A stretch of DNA of 64,000 nucleotides from Oceanobacillus timonensis (GCF_900166635.1 NZ_LT800497.1:3396344-3460343); one strand, 5' to 3'. Shown: positions 46,394 to 60,121, counted from the first letter of the stretch. Made by a program: numbers and translations. Notes: generated by a model not told the origin, from the letters alone.

Positions 46394-47104
46394 TTAAGCA
46401 GACTTCTTTTTACACCATATTACAAATAAAAGAATGATCATACTCATCCATATGGCAGGGATAATCAAATAGAACAGAAAAGGCATATTCGAGTAAATCT
46501 GCTCAATACCATAATGCAAATGATAATTTGGGAAAATAGCCAGCCAGGGCATATCTTCTTTTGTACTGTTCATCAGCAAACCTTCGACAAAAAAATAAAG
46601 GATACTAATAGGTACACTGTACAAGCTCACCTCAACTGTGTTTTTTGCTTTCATTCCTATATAGGTTCCGATAATCAGTATCGTCATTAAAATCGGCAGA
46701 ATTAAAAGAAGCAGCTTCAGGCTGGACATTATCCCAGTTCCATAAAGGAAGCAAAAAATAATCAATATACATGCCGTCGTTAGAAAAGTAAGCAGCATTT
46801 TGGAAAATATCAGTTCTTTTAGGGACATACCGGCTTGTTTCAAACGACGGATGGTTCCTTGCTCATACTCTTCCACCATCAAAGACCCTTGCATAAGTAA
46901 AGTAAGCATAGAGAGGATAAGAGCAAGCAGAAATGACAAAGAAATGAATTGTTCTTCGGAAGGAACGAAACTAAATACAGAAATAAAAACGATTCCTCCG
47001 ATTTGGTTCAATAGGATTTGCCCATTCCAAGGCAAATCACATAAATCCTTATAAAATAATGCCCTAAAGCGATAAACAGAGTCATTCTTCTCCCCCATTG
47101 TCAT
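46394..47104 (-). CDS. ABC-2-type exporter permease
   Basis: 236 residues with six membrane segments and an extended helical N-terminus. LLMQGSLMVEEYEQGTIRRLKQAGMSLKEL resembles the coupling region of ABC-2 permeases that move peptides or drugs. The start overlaps the stop of the ATPase/LytTR gene (ATGA), so both are translationally coupled. Confidence 0.75.
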   Translation of the reverse strand: MTMGEKNDSVYRFRALFYKDLCDLPWNGQILLNQIGGIVFISVFSFVPSEEQFISLSFLLALILSMLTLLMQGSLMVEEYEQGTIRRLKQAGMSLKELIFSKMLLTFLTTACILIIFCFLYGTGIMSSLKLLLLILPILMTILIIGTYIGMKAKNTVEVSLYSVPISILYFFVEGLLMNSTKEDMPWLAIFPNYHLHYGIEQIYSNMPFLFYLIIPAIWMSMIILLFVIWCKKKSA

Positions 47105-48111
47105 AAATGCATCAACTCTTTCAATTTACTATAGTTGCCTTTGGACAGCGGTATAGTACTTTTAAATGGATTATCCAGACTGAGACTATAACTATTTTTA
47201 CTCCAGATAATAATTTCACGAACCCGCTGTAAATTAACCAGATAGGATCGGTGGCAACGGAAAAAGCCAAATGGCAGCAGCCGCTCTTCCAACGCTTTAA
47301 TCGTACTCGACGAAGCAAATTCTTCCTTATTAACAAAAAGAAACGTCTGACCGTCACGTGCTTCCACATAATCAATTTCCAAAGGATTAAAAAGGATGAT
47401 CTTGTCCTCAATTTTCGCACTGATTTTGTCCAGTTGCACCTGCATACTTGTTACTTCAACTTCTTCCTCAGTATCTTCTTTCGTCTCTGTTTCTTCTATC
47501 TTCTGCTCTATTTGCTGCACTCCGCGGCTAGAATAACGATAAACTACATTCCCAAGACGAATGGCTTCTTCCAATGTCGGAGTAAATAATAATACAGCAC
47601 CATCATTCTCTGCCAAATATTGCAGTAAATAATGAAGCACCTGCTTCGATTGAAGATCCAGCATCTGGGAAGGATCTTTAAAAATATATACGTCTGCCTG
47701 CTGGATAAGTGCCAAAGCAAATTGTAAACGATGTTGTTCAGATAATGTCAGATGTTTTGTCTTCTTGGAAGTGCAGGTATGTAATTCACATATATTCAAA
47801 ATCAAATCTATATCCGCTTGTTGTTGATATAATTTACTCCAAAAACGCAGCATCTGCAACACGGTCAATCGTTTATACAATCCATCATCCTGCTGAAATA
47901 AATAGACATGTTGAAATCCGCCTTCCGGAAGGGTTATTGCCCCTTTTTTTATATCCTGAGGATGATTGAACAGCTCAAACAAACGCTCGATATATTCATT
48001 TTCACTTTGAACGGCAATAATGTCCCCTTGTTGGACTGTTAATTCCAGTTCTGGCAACAAGACCATATTTTGTTCAATTTTTTTAAGCTTGTTCATAGAA
48101 AATACCATCAT
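47101..48111 (-). CDS. Degenerate ABC ATPase fused to a LytTR DNA-binding domain
   Basis: 336 residues. The N-terminal part (about 1-200) has an ABC-ATPase outline, but Walker A is replaced by VQSENEYIERLF, the signature reads LTLSEQHRLQFALAL, and Walker B is VYIFKDPSQMLD. An acidic linker (about 205-225) leads to a LytTR domain (about 235-336) with IDYVEARDGQTFLFV and FFRCHRSYLVNLQRV. It is likely a transcription factor tied to a transporter rather than an active ATPase. AAAGGAGC precedes ATG 48111. Confidence 0.85.
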   Translation of the reverse strand: MMVFSMNKLKKIEQNMVLLPELELTVQQGDIIAVQSENEYIERLFELFNHPQDIKKGAITLPEGGFQHVYLFQQDDGLYKRLTVLQMLRFWSKLYQQQADIDLILNICELHTCTSKKTKHLTLSEQHRLQFALALIQQADVYIFKDPSQMLDLQSKQVLHYLLQYLAENDGAVLLFTPTLEEAIRLGNVVYRYSSRGVQQIEQKIEETETKEDTEEEVEVTSMQVQLDKISAKIEDKIILFNPLEIDYVEARDGQTFLFVNKEEFASSSTIKALEERLLPFGFFRCHRSYLVNLQRVREIIIWSKNSYSLSLDNPFKSTIPLSKGNYSKLKELMHL

Positions 48112-48120
48112 TCGGCTCCT

Positions 48121-48330
48121 TTAATCTTTATTTGCACTTTTTCCTATTAATAAAGCAACAATAACAATCAAAGCAATATTAATAAAGCCAACGGGAATAA
48201 ACCAATCCGGGGCTTTAAAATTCGGAAATACAGGTATAGCAGCTGATACCCCTTCATAAATAACCAAATATGGAATGACTGCCAACAATATCATGACCAA
48301 CAATCCAAATACCTGAATATATTTTCTCAA
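48121..48330 (-). CDS. Small 2-TM membrane protein of the ABC/LytTR operon
   Basis: 69 residues from TTG 48330, seven bases after AAAGGAG; an open frame extends further upstream without a better start. Two membrane helices (FGLLVMILLAVIPYLVIY and FIPVGFINIALIVIVALLIG) with a basic start. It precedes the ATPase/LytTR gene by 9 bp. Similar small proteins accompany bacteriocin-immunity-type ABC operons; the role is inferred. Confidence 0.6.
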   Translation of the reverse strand: MRKYIQVFGLLVMILLAVIPYLVIYEGVSAAIPVFPNFKAPDWFIPVGFINIALIVIVALLIGKSANKD

Positions 48331-49142
48331 AATAACTCTCCTTTCATGCAGATGCCCTAAGAGATTCTGTATACCTGCCCAAATACTATCTTCCATTTCA
48401 AGTAATAATAACAGAATTATCAATAAAATAGTATCTCAAACGAGCAGCAATAATACCAGAACAAAAACAAACTCTGCTTTATTAAAAATATCGCTCCAGA
48501 GATTAAAAGCCTTTCAAACATAAGAATAAAGATCAAAATCATATAAAGTGAAACTTCAATCAGTGAGGGTTTTTCGACACATGGATGTGCTAGCGCAGAC
48601 GGTGCAACAACGGTTTTCGGTGGGGCGAGTAAGCGCAGCCCCAGCCCCAGTTCCAACCAGCTATACTGCGATAAACTTAATCGAAAGAAAATCAAACAAT
48701 AATATGAGACAGTATTTTATTCCCCGGGTAATAATTCAGCGTAAAATATCACCCTTTTTCCTTATGAAAATATATGAAGTTCAGGAAGCTATTCCAACAG
48801 ATTTGCATATAATGGAATATCATACATAAGGTAATTGCCTCTGTCTCAATACTAATAATCTGTCAATTCCTCCGATTATATTTCCGAATGCGGAAGACCT
48901 CAAATAGAAACATTCACTCCTCATATGATTTATTGACTTTATCATACAAAAGGAAAAGAACTACCGCATTAGAATTTGGATAAATAGAGGGAAAAATAGT
49001 ATGAGTAGGAAATAAATAAAGATGAATGGTGCTTCTTTTAGAAAAATAAAGCATAACAGAGCAGTTAAATAGTAATCAAAAACACGAGTGGCATCTGTTT
49101 GAGGAGAATGGAGAAGAATAAGATTCATTTCTTAAAAGAAAT
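48331..49142. other. Gap between the ABC/LytTR operon and the rRNA terminator
   Basis: About 800 bp without a convincing gene. It contains the dispersed repeat at 48619-48680 and AT-rich DNA. Frames on both strands lack ribosome-binding sites. A regulator promoter for the operon must lie here but was not fixed. Confidence 0.5.
48619..48680 (+). repeat. Dispersed intergenic repeat, copy B
   Basis: GGGGCGAGTAAGCGCAGCCC, then CCAGCTATACTGCGATAAA. Related to copy A (33015) and inverted copy C (45018). Confidence 0.5.
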
Positions 49143-49176
49143 CAAAAAAAGAGCAAAGCATGATGCTTTACTCTTA
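49143..49176 (-). terminator. rRNA operon terminator
   Basis: AGAGTAAAGCA and TGCTTTGCTCT with a 3-nt loop, followed by TTTTTTT on the minus strand, 10 bp after the 5S gene. Confidence 0.9.
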
Positions 49177-49184
49177 TCAGTGTG

Positions 49185-49299
49185 CCTGGCAACGTCCTAC
49201 TCTCGCAGGGGGAAGCCCCCAACTACCATCGGCGCTGAAGAACTTAACTTCTGTGTTCGGCATGAGAACAGGTGTGACCTCTTCGCTATCGCCGCCAGA
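49185..49299 (-). rRNA. rrf: 5S ribosomal RNA
   Basis: About 115 nt starting TCTGGCGGCGATAGCGAAGA, with CCGAACACAGAAGTTAAG and GAGAGTAGGACGTTGCCAGG. Downstream of 23S. No tRNA follows before the terminator. Confidence 0.97.
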
Positions 49300-49445
49300 C
49301 TTACAGGATGTTAGTCGTTCAGTGTTGTCCACAGGACGTGAACGGTTTTAACTGAACATCCTTATTGTTTATGTAACTTGAAGATGTTTCCTGAAAAACA
49401 AGGACAAGTTATATTATATGCATTTCAGGATGAAAATGCAACACT

Positions 49446-49490
49446 TTTTTTAAAAAATTTGCACCCTGAAAACTAAATAAGAGTAACGTG
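49446..49490. other. 3' half of the pre-23S processing stem
   Basis: CTGAAAACTAAATAAGAGTA is complementary to 52516-52549 across the 23S gene; the pair would form the RNase-cleaved stem bracketing 23S. Confidence 0.6.
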
Positions 49491-49504
49491 ACAAACAAAA
49501 ACTT

Positions 49505-52430
<2,926 letters not shown>

Positions 52431-52553
52431 TTTTGAATAAGATGGCTGATTACGGAATGTAATCATTTGTGTTGCTATATCCATAGCTTTTTGCCTTATT
52501 TCTAAAGTTTGATGTCGTTGTTACTCTTATTTAGTTTTCAAGGTACAAACGAG

Positions 52554-52595
52554 AGAATTGCTCTCTCAAAACTGAACCAAACAACCAAGTACGAA
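52554..52595. other. 3' half of the pre-16S processing stem
   Basis: AAAACTGAACCAAACAACCA pairs with the leader at 54253-54293 across the 16S gene. The 16S-23S spacer (52431-52611) encodes no tRNA. Confidence 0.6.
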
Positions 52596-52604
52596 TTCCG
52601 TAAT

Positions 52605-54178
<1,574 letters not shown>

Positions 54179-54252
54179 AAGTGTTTGAAACGTTAGCTTT
54201 CAGAAGTCAACTTCTGACTTATTTTTAAGAAAAACGAGGTTGTCTTTCTTCT

Positions 54253-54293
54253 TTCGTACTGGTTGTTTTGTTCAGTTTTCAAAGAGCAATTTG
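54253..54293. other. 5' half of the pre-16S processing stem
   Basis: Complementary to 52554-52595 over about 35 bases with few mismatches. Confidence 0.6.
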
Positions 54294-54323
54294 TATGTCG
54301 CATCTAAAAACAGCGACCTAATT

Positions 54324-54352
54324 AATATACCATTTTGTAAAAATAATGTCAA
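54324..54352 (-). promoter_or_regulatory. rRNA promoter between tRNA-Ile and 16S
   Basis: Consensus TTGACA and TATATT with a 17-bp spacer on the minus strand, 150 bp before the 16S gene. Confidence 0.85.
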
Positions 54353-54378
54353 CAACTTTTTTGAAAGAAATTGTTGAG

Positions 54379-54452
<74 letters not shown>

Positions 54453-54461
54453 ATCATTTCA

Positions 54462-54535
54462 TGGAGCGGGTGAAGGGAATCGAACCCTCGTCATCAGCTT
54501 GGAAGGCTGAGGTTTTACCATTAAACTACACCCGC
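54462..54535 (-). tRNA. tRNA-Gly (UCC)
   Basis: GCGGGTG acceptor, anticodon loop CTTCCAA (UCC), TTCGATT loop and encoded CCA. Confidence 0.97.
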
Positions 54536-54564
54536 TTATATAGCGAAACAATTTATTCATTTTC

Positions 54565-54641
54565 TGGTCGGGAAGACAGGATTCGAACCTACGACCCCTT
54601 GGTCCCAAACCAAGTGCTCTACCAAGCTGAGCTACTTCCCG
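54565..54641 (-). tRNA. tRNA-Pro (UGG)
   Basis: CGGGAAG acceptor, anticodon loop TTTGGGA (UGG), TTCGAAT loop and encoded CCA. Confidence 0.97.
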
Positions 54642-54642
54642 G

Positions 54643-54719
54643 TGGTGCGCCTGAGAGGAGTCGAACCCCTAGCCTCTTGATCCGTAGTCAAACGCTCTAT
54701 CCAATTGAGCTACAGGCGC
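54643..54719 (-). tRNA. tRNA-Arg (ACG)
   Basis: GCGCCTG acceptor, anticodon loop CTACGGA (ACG, read as ICG), TTCGACT loop and encoded CCA. First gene of the tRNA-rRNA transcript. Confidence 0.97.
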
Positions 54720-54738
54720 TTTATAATCGAACTTTTAC

Positions 54739-54767
54739 ATATTATCACATCTGTTGGAACAGTGCAA
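54739..54767 (-). promoter_or_regulatory. Promoter of the tRNA-Arg-Pro-Gly-Ile-rRNA operon
   Basis: TTGCAC and TAATAT with a 17-bp spacer on the minus strand, 20 bp before tRNA-Arg. The rest of the gap to 55172 is AT-rich leader DNA of the PadR operon. Confidence 0.8.
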
Positions 54768-55172
54768 TCATTTTAATTCATAACTGGTCAATTAATCTAG
54801 CAATTAACTTGTGCAATCAATCGACTTTTAATACTATAGCATGTCCATTTCTTTGTTGCAAGCAAAAATCCTCCAAAAAATATAATCAAACTATTCTTTC
54901 AAAAATCCTCCGCGCTTCTCTTCCATTTATTAAACAGCTATTTCCATAATTTATAATCCTTCATACTCTCTATCAAAAAATAGCTTCTTTCTATTCGCTG
55001 CCATACACTCTTTTCTTATATCAAAATAATTGTGCTTCCAAACCTCTTTCACTTTTAAATTGTTTCTTCTATATATAATAGTATGCAAATAAATCACTAC
55101 TTGTTATTGAATAGTACTGAACAAAATGCTATAGTTGCAAGTAACACCCTACCTATAAAGAAGGTGACTTTA

Positions 55173-55493
55173 TTGAATGCACAATTTAAAAAAGGGGTTC
55201 TCGAACTCTGCGTTTTAGTACTGCTTGATAAACAAGATTACTATGGTTATGAGTTAATCAAGCGGATTACGGATAAAATCGAAATATCAGAAGGATCGGT
55301 CTATCCCGTTTTACGCCGGATATTAAAACAGGGGTATTGTACAACTTACCTTAGAGAGTCCACCGAAGGGCCAAGCAGAAAGTATTATCATTTAACAGAG
55401 GAAGGGAAAGATTATCTCCTGGAACTGAAAGAAGCATATGATAATTTTACGCACGGCGTGGATTCGTTAATGAAGGAGGAGAGAAATGAATAA
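55173..55493 (+). CDS. PadR-family transcriptional regulator
   Basis: 106 residues from TTG 55173, five bases after AGAAGGTGA; the longer upstream frame has no such site. The winged HTH is complete: FKKGVLELCVLVLLDKQDYY, GYELIKRITDKIEISEGSVY and YYHLTEEGKDYLLELKEAY. It overlaps the DUF1700 gene by eight bases. PadR/DUF1700/DUF4097 operons are widespread in Firmicutes and linked to membrane stress; the inducer here is unknown. Confidence 0.9.
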   Translation: MNAQFKKGVLELCVLVLLDKQDYYGYELIKRITDKIEISEGSVYPVLRRILKQGYCTTYLRESTEGPSRKYYHLTEEGKDYLLELKEAYDNFTHGVDSLMKEERNE

Positions 55494-56040
55494 GTTAGAC
55501 TTTTTAAAAGAACTCAAAGTTTACTTGCAGGATTTATCATCACAAGAACAAAAAGAAATCATTCAAGATTTTGAAGAGCATTTTGAAATGGGAAGAGCAG
55601 AAGGAAAAACAGATGAAGAAATTGTTCGTTCACTAGGTTCCCCACAACAGATAGCAAAAGAATTGCAACCTCAGGAAATAGAACAATACTCGGCAAATCA
55701 ATCAGAACAAAGCCCTTCCCTTAGAATAGGTATGATTATCGGACTTTTATTCTTTAATCTTATTATTGTACTCGGGCCTGCTATTGGCTTTGCCGGTATC
55801 ATTCTGTCAATATGGGTTGTTGCTTTTTCATTTGTTGCACAACTTTTTATAGCAGGTATCCAATGGATTATCCAACCTGTTTCATTCTATTTATTTGAAT
55901 TATTTACTTCTATCACGCTTGCCGGGATAGGGTTACTCATCTTCACGGGGGCAAAATATATAACAAATGCAGCTATCCGTATATTTTCTAAATACATTGC
56001 ATTTAATGTCCGCCTGGTGAAAGGAGAGAATCGCCCATGA
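55486..56040 (+). CDS. DUF1700 membrane protein
   Basis: 184 residues. A cytoplasmic N-terminal helical domain (MNKLDFLKELKVYLQDLSSQ and GKTDEEIVRSLGSPQQIAKEL, about 1-65) is followed by three to four membrane helices. The PadR gene overlaps its start and the DUF4097 gene overlaps its stop (ATGA), so all three are coupled. It probably acts with the DUF4097 protein at the membrane. Confidence 0.88.
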   Translation: MNKLDFLKELKVYLQDLSSQEQKEIIQDFEEHFEMGRAEGKTDEEIVRSLGSPQQIAKELQPQEIEQYSANQSEQSPSLRIGMIIGLLFFNLIIVLGPAIGFAGIILSIWVVAFSFVAQLFIAGIQWIIQPVSFYLFELFTSITLAGIGLLIFTGAKYITNAAIRIFSKYIAFNVRLVKGENRP

Positions 56041-57008
56041 TCACAGTAAAAAGAATCACCATTTTGGCTGTTTTCCTGCTTGTTATCGGAATAATAGGAA
56101 TGGCTGCTACTTTTTCAACTTATAAAGAATCTGCTTCCTATGAAGAAACAGAGTCCATTCCTTTCGATGCAAATGAACTTGAGGAAATTGAAGTAGACGC
56201 AAAGAATACGCAAATCCGTCTTCATCCAGCGAACGGTGAGGAACCAAGAGCGGAGTATACCGCAACAGGAAGAAAAACAGAAACACAAGAGCTTGATACC
56301 TCTAACGATGGAGAAAAATTGGGCATTCAAATTGAGGAAAACTTCTTTCCTTTCTTTCATGTCGACTTCATGTTTCAATCACATGCTACTTTAGACATTT
56401 TTATTCCTGCAAATATGATGGAAAAGATACATGTACAAACGACAAATAGCAAAATAACTGCTTCTGATTTACAAATCAATGAATTGCAGCTTCATACTAG
56501 CAACGGGAGAATTGAAGGAGAGAATTTAGAAACGCCTTCCCTCCATGTACAGTCGTCTAATGGAAGAATCGTACTGAATGATGTGCAGGGGGATGTTTAC
56601 GGGAAATCTTCCAATAGCAGGATTATGTTAGAAAATATTATTGGCCAAGTAACGGCACATACCAGCAATGGAAAAATCGAACTCAATTCCATAGAAGGTG
56701 ACACGACTGCGGAAACAACAAATGGAAAAGTGGAAGCTCAACATATTTCCGGAGAAATGAATGCTAAAACAAATAATGCAGCTATAAATATAGAAACAGT
56801 AGATTTTAATTATCCAATGGATTTACAAACAAGCAATGGAAAAATTACTATTATTTCGGAACAGGAGCCCGAGAACGCTACTTTCGATTTACGTACCAAT
56901 AATGGCACCATCCGTGTATTTGATTCAAAAGAGTGGGATATCACTTACGGAAATGGCGATACATTGATTAAAGCCCATACGAGTAATGGCGGCATCACAA
57001 TTGAATAA
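56037..57008 (+). CDS. DUF4097 beta-helix protein (YvlB-like)
   Basis: 323 residues. One N-terminal membrane anchor (ITILAVFLLVIGIIGMAATF) precedes an outside domain made of short repeats built on T(S/T/N)N(G/S)(K/R)I, for example TSNGRIEGENLETPSLHVQS and TSNGKIELNSIEGD. Such repeats form a right-handed beta solenoid. It ends the PadR operon and is followed by a terminator at 57121. Function unknown; adhesin or stress-sensing roles are suggested for the family. Confidence 0.88.
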   Translation: MITVKRITILAVFLLVIGIIGMAATFSTYKESASYEETESIPFDANELEEIEVDAKNTQIRLHPANGEEPRAEYTATGRKTETQELDTSNDGEKLGIQIEENFFPFFHVDFMFQSHATLDIFIPANMMEKIHVQTTNSKITASDLQINELQLHTSNGRIEGENLETPSLHVQSSNGRIVLNDVQGDVYGKSSNSRIMLENIIGQVTAHTSNGKIELNSIEGDTTAETTNGKVEAQHISGEMNAKTNNAAINIETVDFNYPMDLQTSNGKITIISEQEPENATFDLRTNNGTIRVFDSKEWDITYGNGDTLIKAHTSNGGITIE

Positions 57009-57120
57009 TATGCTGTTGTTTCTCCTTCCAGTCCATGTTTCAAAGTTAAAATTACTGTATTCATTATGTTTACAAACAACAATATCCACGTAGTTTCTGT
57101 TAAGAAAATACACAATCCAA

Positions 57121-57152
57121 AAGGCTGCTCCTGATTATTTCAGAGCAGCCTT
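57121..57152. terminator. Terminator after the DUF4097 gene
   Basis: AAGGCTGCTC and GAGCAGCCTT pair around a 12-nt loop, with A-rich and T-rich flanks. It may also end the convergent rbsK gene. Confidence 0.75.
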
Positions 57153-57213
57153 ACTTCTCCCTTTATATTTTCAGGAATATGGACAACCCTAGAAACAAAC
57201 AGAAGATAAAATT

Positions 57214-58101
57214 TTACTTTATCTCCATCCGCTTCACCACAGCTTCTCGTTCCGGCATGCCTCCTTGAGCTCCAATTTTTTCTACAGATAAAGAGGCTGC
57301 AGCATTCGCAAATTGGATAGCCTTTTCAATATCTTTTTCTTTGGCATACTCCGTCACGAAAGCACCATTAAAGGTGTCCCCCGCTCCAGTCGTATCTTTT
57401 ACTTGCGCTGGAAAAGATGGAATGGTTTTCTTTTCTCCATTCGTCAGCATAAAAGCGACGCCCTGCTCTCCCCTTGTTTCGATAATTTTCCCTTTTATCA
57501 ACGACGCGTCAATGGATTGCTCCATTTCCGAAAGTTCCAATTCATTGGGCGTCAAAAAAGTTACCTTCTTTATAACGGATTCTGGAATATCGGTAAATGG
57601 CGCCGGATTAATGACGACCGGAATATCATGCTTATAAGCAAGATCTACCGTATGCGCAACGGCTTCCATCGGTATTTCAAATTGCATTAAAATGATATCA
57701 CTGGAAAGAATAATATCTTCTTTCTCCTTTAGCCTTTCTGGAGTTATATACTTATTAGCTCCCGGGGCAACAATAATCCGATTATCTCCATCAGATATAA
57801 TAATGGTAGCAACGCCTGTTGATTCATAAGGAACTGTGGTAATTGCCTCGTCATTCGCTCCTTCTTCACGGAATCGTTCTTTTAAACTTTTACCAAAAGC
57901 ATCTTCACCCACAGCCCCGACCATGACAACATCTGCTCCGAGTCTGGCTGCTGCAACAGCCTGATTTGCGCCTTTTCCGCCAGGGTAAGTTGTGAACGAT
58001 TCCCCCATAACTGTCTCCCCTTGCGCAGGTATTTTATCTGTTGTTGTCACCATATCCATATTAATACTTCCAACAACACAAACTCTTGGATTTCTTTTCA
58101 C
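57214..58101 (-). CDS. rbsK: Ribokinase
   Basis: 295 residues from GTG 58101 after AAAGGAGCGAG. PfkB-family signature 1 (TTYPGGKGANQAVAAARLGA, about 38-57) and signature 2 with the catalytic Asp (DTTGAGDTFNGAFV, about 240) are intact. It phosphorylates D-ribose to ribose-5-phosphate. It follows rbsR in one transcript, but no rbsD or RbsACB importer is present here, so ribose uptake must be elsewhere or the substrate differs. Confidence 0.92.
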   Translation of the reverse strand: MKRNPRVCVVGSINMDMVTTTDKIPAQGETVMGESFTTYPGGKGANQAVAAARLGADVVMVGAVGEDAFGKSLKERFREEGANDEAITTVPYESTGVATIIISDGDNRIIVAPGANKYITPERLKEKEDIILSSDIILMQFEIPMEAVAHTVDLAYKHDIPVVINPAPFTDIPESVIKKVTFLTPNELELSEMEQSIDASLIKGKIIETRGEQGVAFMLTNGEKKTIPSFPAQVKDTTGAGDTFNGAFVTEYAKEKDIEKAIQFANAAASLSVEKIGAQGGMPEREAVVKRMEIK

Positions 58102-58102
58102 A

Positions 58103-59092
58103 CTACTCGCTCCTTTCCTTGGTTGATTGCCGTTTGATTAACTGGACAGTGTATTGTTCAGAGTCACATTCCTTTTGGTTATTAGCCATCTGGTCTATGA
58201 TTATTTCTACAGCTCGCTTTCCCATTTCATAAATAGGCTGTCCCATTGTAGTCAGCGCCGGTGTTGTGATCTTCCCTATTTCAATTCCGTCAAATCCAAT
58301 CACCGATAAATCTTCCGGTACACGTAAATGTAAAGCCTCCGCAGCTTTTAAAACGCCGACACCCATTAAATCATTCGCAGCAAACACGCCGTCTATTTCC
58401 GGATGTTTTTGTATTAATTCTTTTGTAGCCTGATAAGCTCCGTCAAAAGTGTATTCTCCTGGGACAATATAGTCTTTTTCACAAAAACCGGCTTCTTGCT
58501 GCATGACATCCAAATACCCTTTTTTTCTTTCTACTGCACTTGTTGTATCTTCTGGACCGCTTATATGTGCAATTTTTTGACAGCCGTTTTTCTGCAAATA
58601 ACGTACTGCTTCTGCCGCTCCCGTGCGGTTATTAACCGTAACAGAAATCATATCTGCTATTTTTCTATCTAACGCGACCATCGGTACATCCACTTTATGT
58701 AAAGTTTCCAAAGGGATGGAGCTTGATACCATCACGACACCGCCGATTGTTTTTTGTAACAGGGTATGCAGATATTTGATTTCTTTCTCCCGATTATTAT
58801 CTGTATTACAAAGAATAAATGTGTAGCCTGATTTATTTGCTGTATCCTCCACTGCACGTGCCAGTTCAGGGAAAAATGGATTCATTATATCCGGTACAAA
58901 TAATGCAATCATGTTGGATGTACCTTTAAAAAGCGTCCTGGCTACATCATTGGGACGATAATCTAATTCCTTGATCGCATCTTCTACCTTTTCTTTGGTT
59001 TTTTCATTTATATACCCATTCTGATTCATTACACGGGAAACTGTAGCTACAGATACGCCGGCAAGTTTTGCAACCTCTCGAATTGTCGCCAT
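58103..59092 (-). CDS. rbsR: LacI-family regulator of ribose use (RbsR)
   Basis: 329 residues. The LacI HTH (TIREVAKLAGVSVATVSRVM, 3-22) and hinge are followed by a sugar-binding domain (GVFAANDLMGVGVLKAAEAL and VIGFDGIEIGKITTPALTT). Two palindromic operators overlap its own promoter, which indicates autorepression. Its stop is one base before the rbsK start. Confidence 0.92.
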   Translation of the reverse strand: MATIREVAKLAGVSVATVSRVMNQNGYINEKTKEKVEDAIKELDYRPNDVARTLFKGTSNMIALFVPDIMNPFFPELARAVEDTANKSGYTFILCNTDNNREKEIKYLHTLLQKTIGGVVMVSSSIPLETLHKVDVPMVALDRKIADMISVTVNNRTGAAEAVRYLQKNGCQKIAHISGPEDTTSAVERKKGYLDVMQQEAGFCEKDYIVPGEYTFDGAYQATKELIQKHPEIDGVFAANDLMGVGVLKAAEALHLRVPEDLSVIGFDGIEIGKITTPALTTMGQPIYEMGKRAVEIIIDQMANNQKECDSEQYTVQLIKRQSTKERSE

Positions 59093-59113
59093 ATCATTCC
59101 TCCTCTAATTATA

Positions 59114-59148
59114 TGTAACCCGTTACATACAATTGTAAAGCGATTACA
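59114..59148. promoter_or_regulatory. Double LacI-type operator of rbsRK
   Basis: TGTAACCCGTTACA and TGTAAAGCGATTACA both fit the TGTAANCGNTTACA half-site pattern with centres about 20 bp apart, two helical turns. The second overlaps the -10 box. They may bind RbsR and, as cre-like sites, CcpA. Confidence 0.8.
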
Positions 59149-59160
59149 TTTTGTTGTCAA
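59132..59160 (-). promoter_or_regulatory. Sigma-A promoter of rbsRK
   Basis: TTGACA and TACAAT, 17-bp spacer, on the minus strand. Confidence 0.85.
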
Positions 59161-59221
59161 TGTTTTCATTGTTGGTAGTCTTAAGTAAGCTTCATCCATT
59201 ATAAAAACGGATAAACCAGGT

Positions 59222-60121
59222 TCATGGTTCATCCGTCCATTCTTTTGGAACAGCTTGTTTCGATCCACTCTGTAATCTTAAGAAGTAAAATATCCCGACA
59301 ATAATCAGGACGCCGCCTATCATCTCCACTGGAGTAAGCATTTCCTGCAGGAGGATAACAGCCAGTATCGAAGCACCAACCGGTTCTCCCAATGTGGCCA
59401 TCGAAACGGTTGTTGTATTGACATAGTTTAATAGCAGATTAAAAATAATATGTGCTCCGGTCGGGAAAATAGCGAGCATGACAAAAACCATCCAATCGTT
59501 CGTACTATAGCCCGTAAAGGCTAGCCCGCCAATTAGATTAAAAACAGCCACTGTTATTCCGGCAACCAAAAATACAAAAAAGCTGTACACCCAATGATTA
59601 ATGGACTTTACATTCCGTTGACCAATCATTAAGTAAAGCACAACAGATATAACAGCCAAGAAAGACAGAATATTCCCCAGAAAAGCTGCACTGCCGCCTC
59701 CTAAACTTCCGCCTCCGACAATAACAACACCGATAAAAGCAATCCCCATGGCTGCCACGATACGCATATCTAATTTTTCTTTAAAGAAAATCATTCCTAA
59801 GATTAAAGCAATGGCAGGCTGTAGAGCTAAAATCAAGGTAGAACTTGCCACTGTCGTATGTTTTAAAGACTCAAACCATAAGCCAAAATGAGCGGCCAGA
59901 AAGATGCCGGCAAATACAATCGCCATCCACTCTTTTTGATTAATTTTTGTGAATGAATGTCGATATTTAAAAACCATCGGCAAAATTAATACACATGCTA
60001 AAAACATCCGATACATCACCATAATGGTAGAAGGTGCATCCGATAATTTCACTAGTATTGCCGATAACGATATGCAGATGATTGTAATTACTAAGAGGAT
60101 ATTAATGGTCCCTTGCTTCAA
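59222..60121 (-). CDS. EamA-family DMT transporter
   Basis: About 299 residues from TTG 60121, immediately after GGAGGGGG; a longer frame to 60172 would bury this site. Ten membrane helices in two EamA repeats (ILVKLSDAPSTIMVMYRMFL in the first, TVSMATLGEPVGASILAVIL in the second). The export substrate is unknown. It lies divergent from the SDR gene. Confidence 0.85.
   Translation of the reverse strand: MKQGTINILLVITIICISLSAILVKLSDAPSTIMVMYRMFLACVLILPMVFKYRHSFTKINQKEWMAIVFAGIFLAAHFGLWFESLKHTTVASSTLILALQPAIALILGMIFFKEKLDMRIVAAMGIAFIGVVIVGGGSLGGGSAAFLGNILSFLAVISVVLYLMIGQRNVKSINHWVYSFFVFLVAGITVAVFNLIGGLAFTGYSTNDWMVFVMLAIFPTGAHIIFNLLLNYVNTTTVSMATLGEPVGASILAVILLQEMLTPVEMIGGVLIIVGIFYFLRLQSGSKQAVPKEWTDEP

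Noticed and set aside
48331..49142. Plus-strand frames beside the rRNA terminator
   Set aside because: They have no start signals and read through the dispersed repeat.
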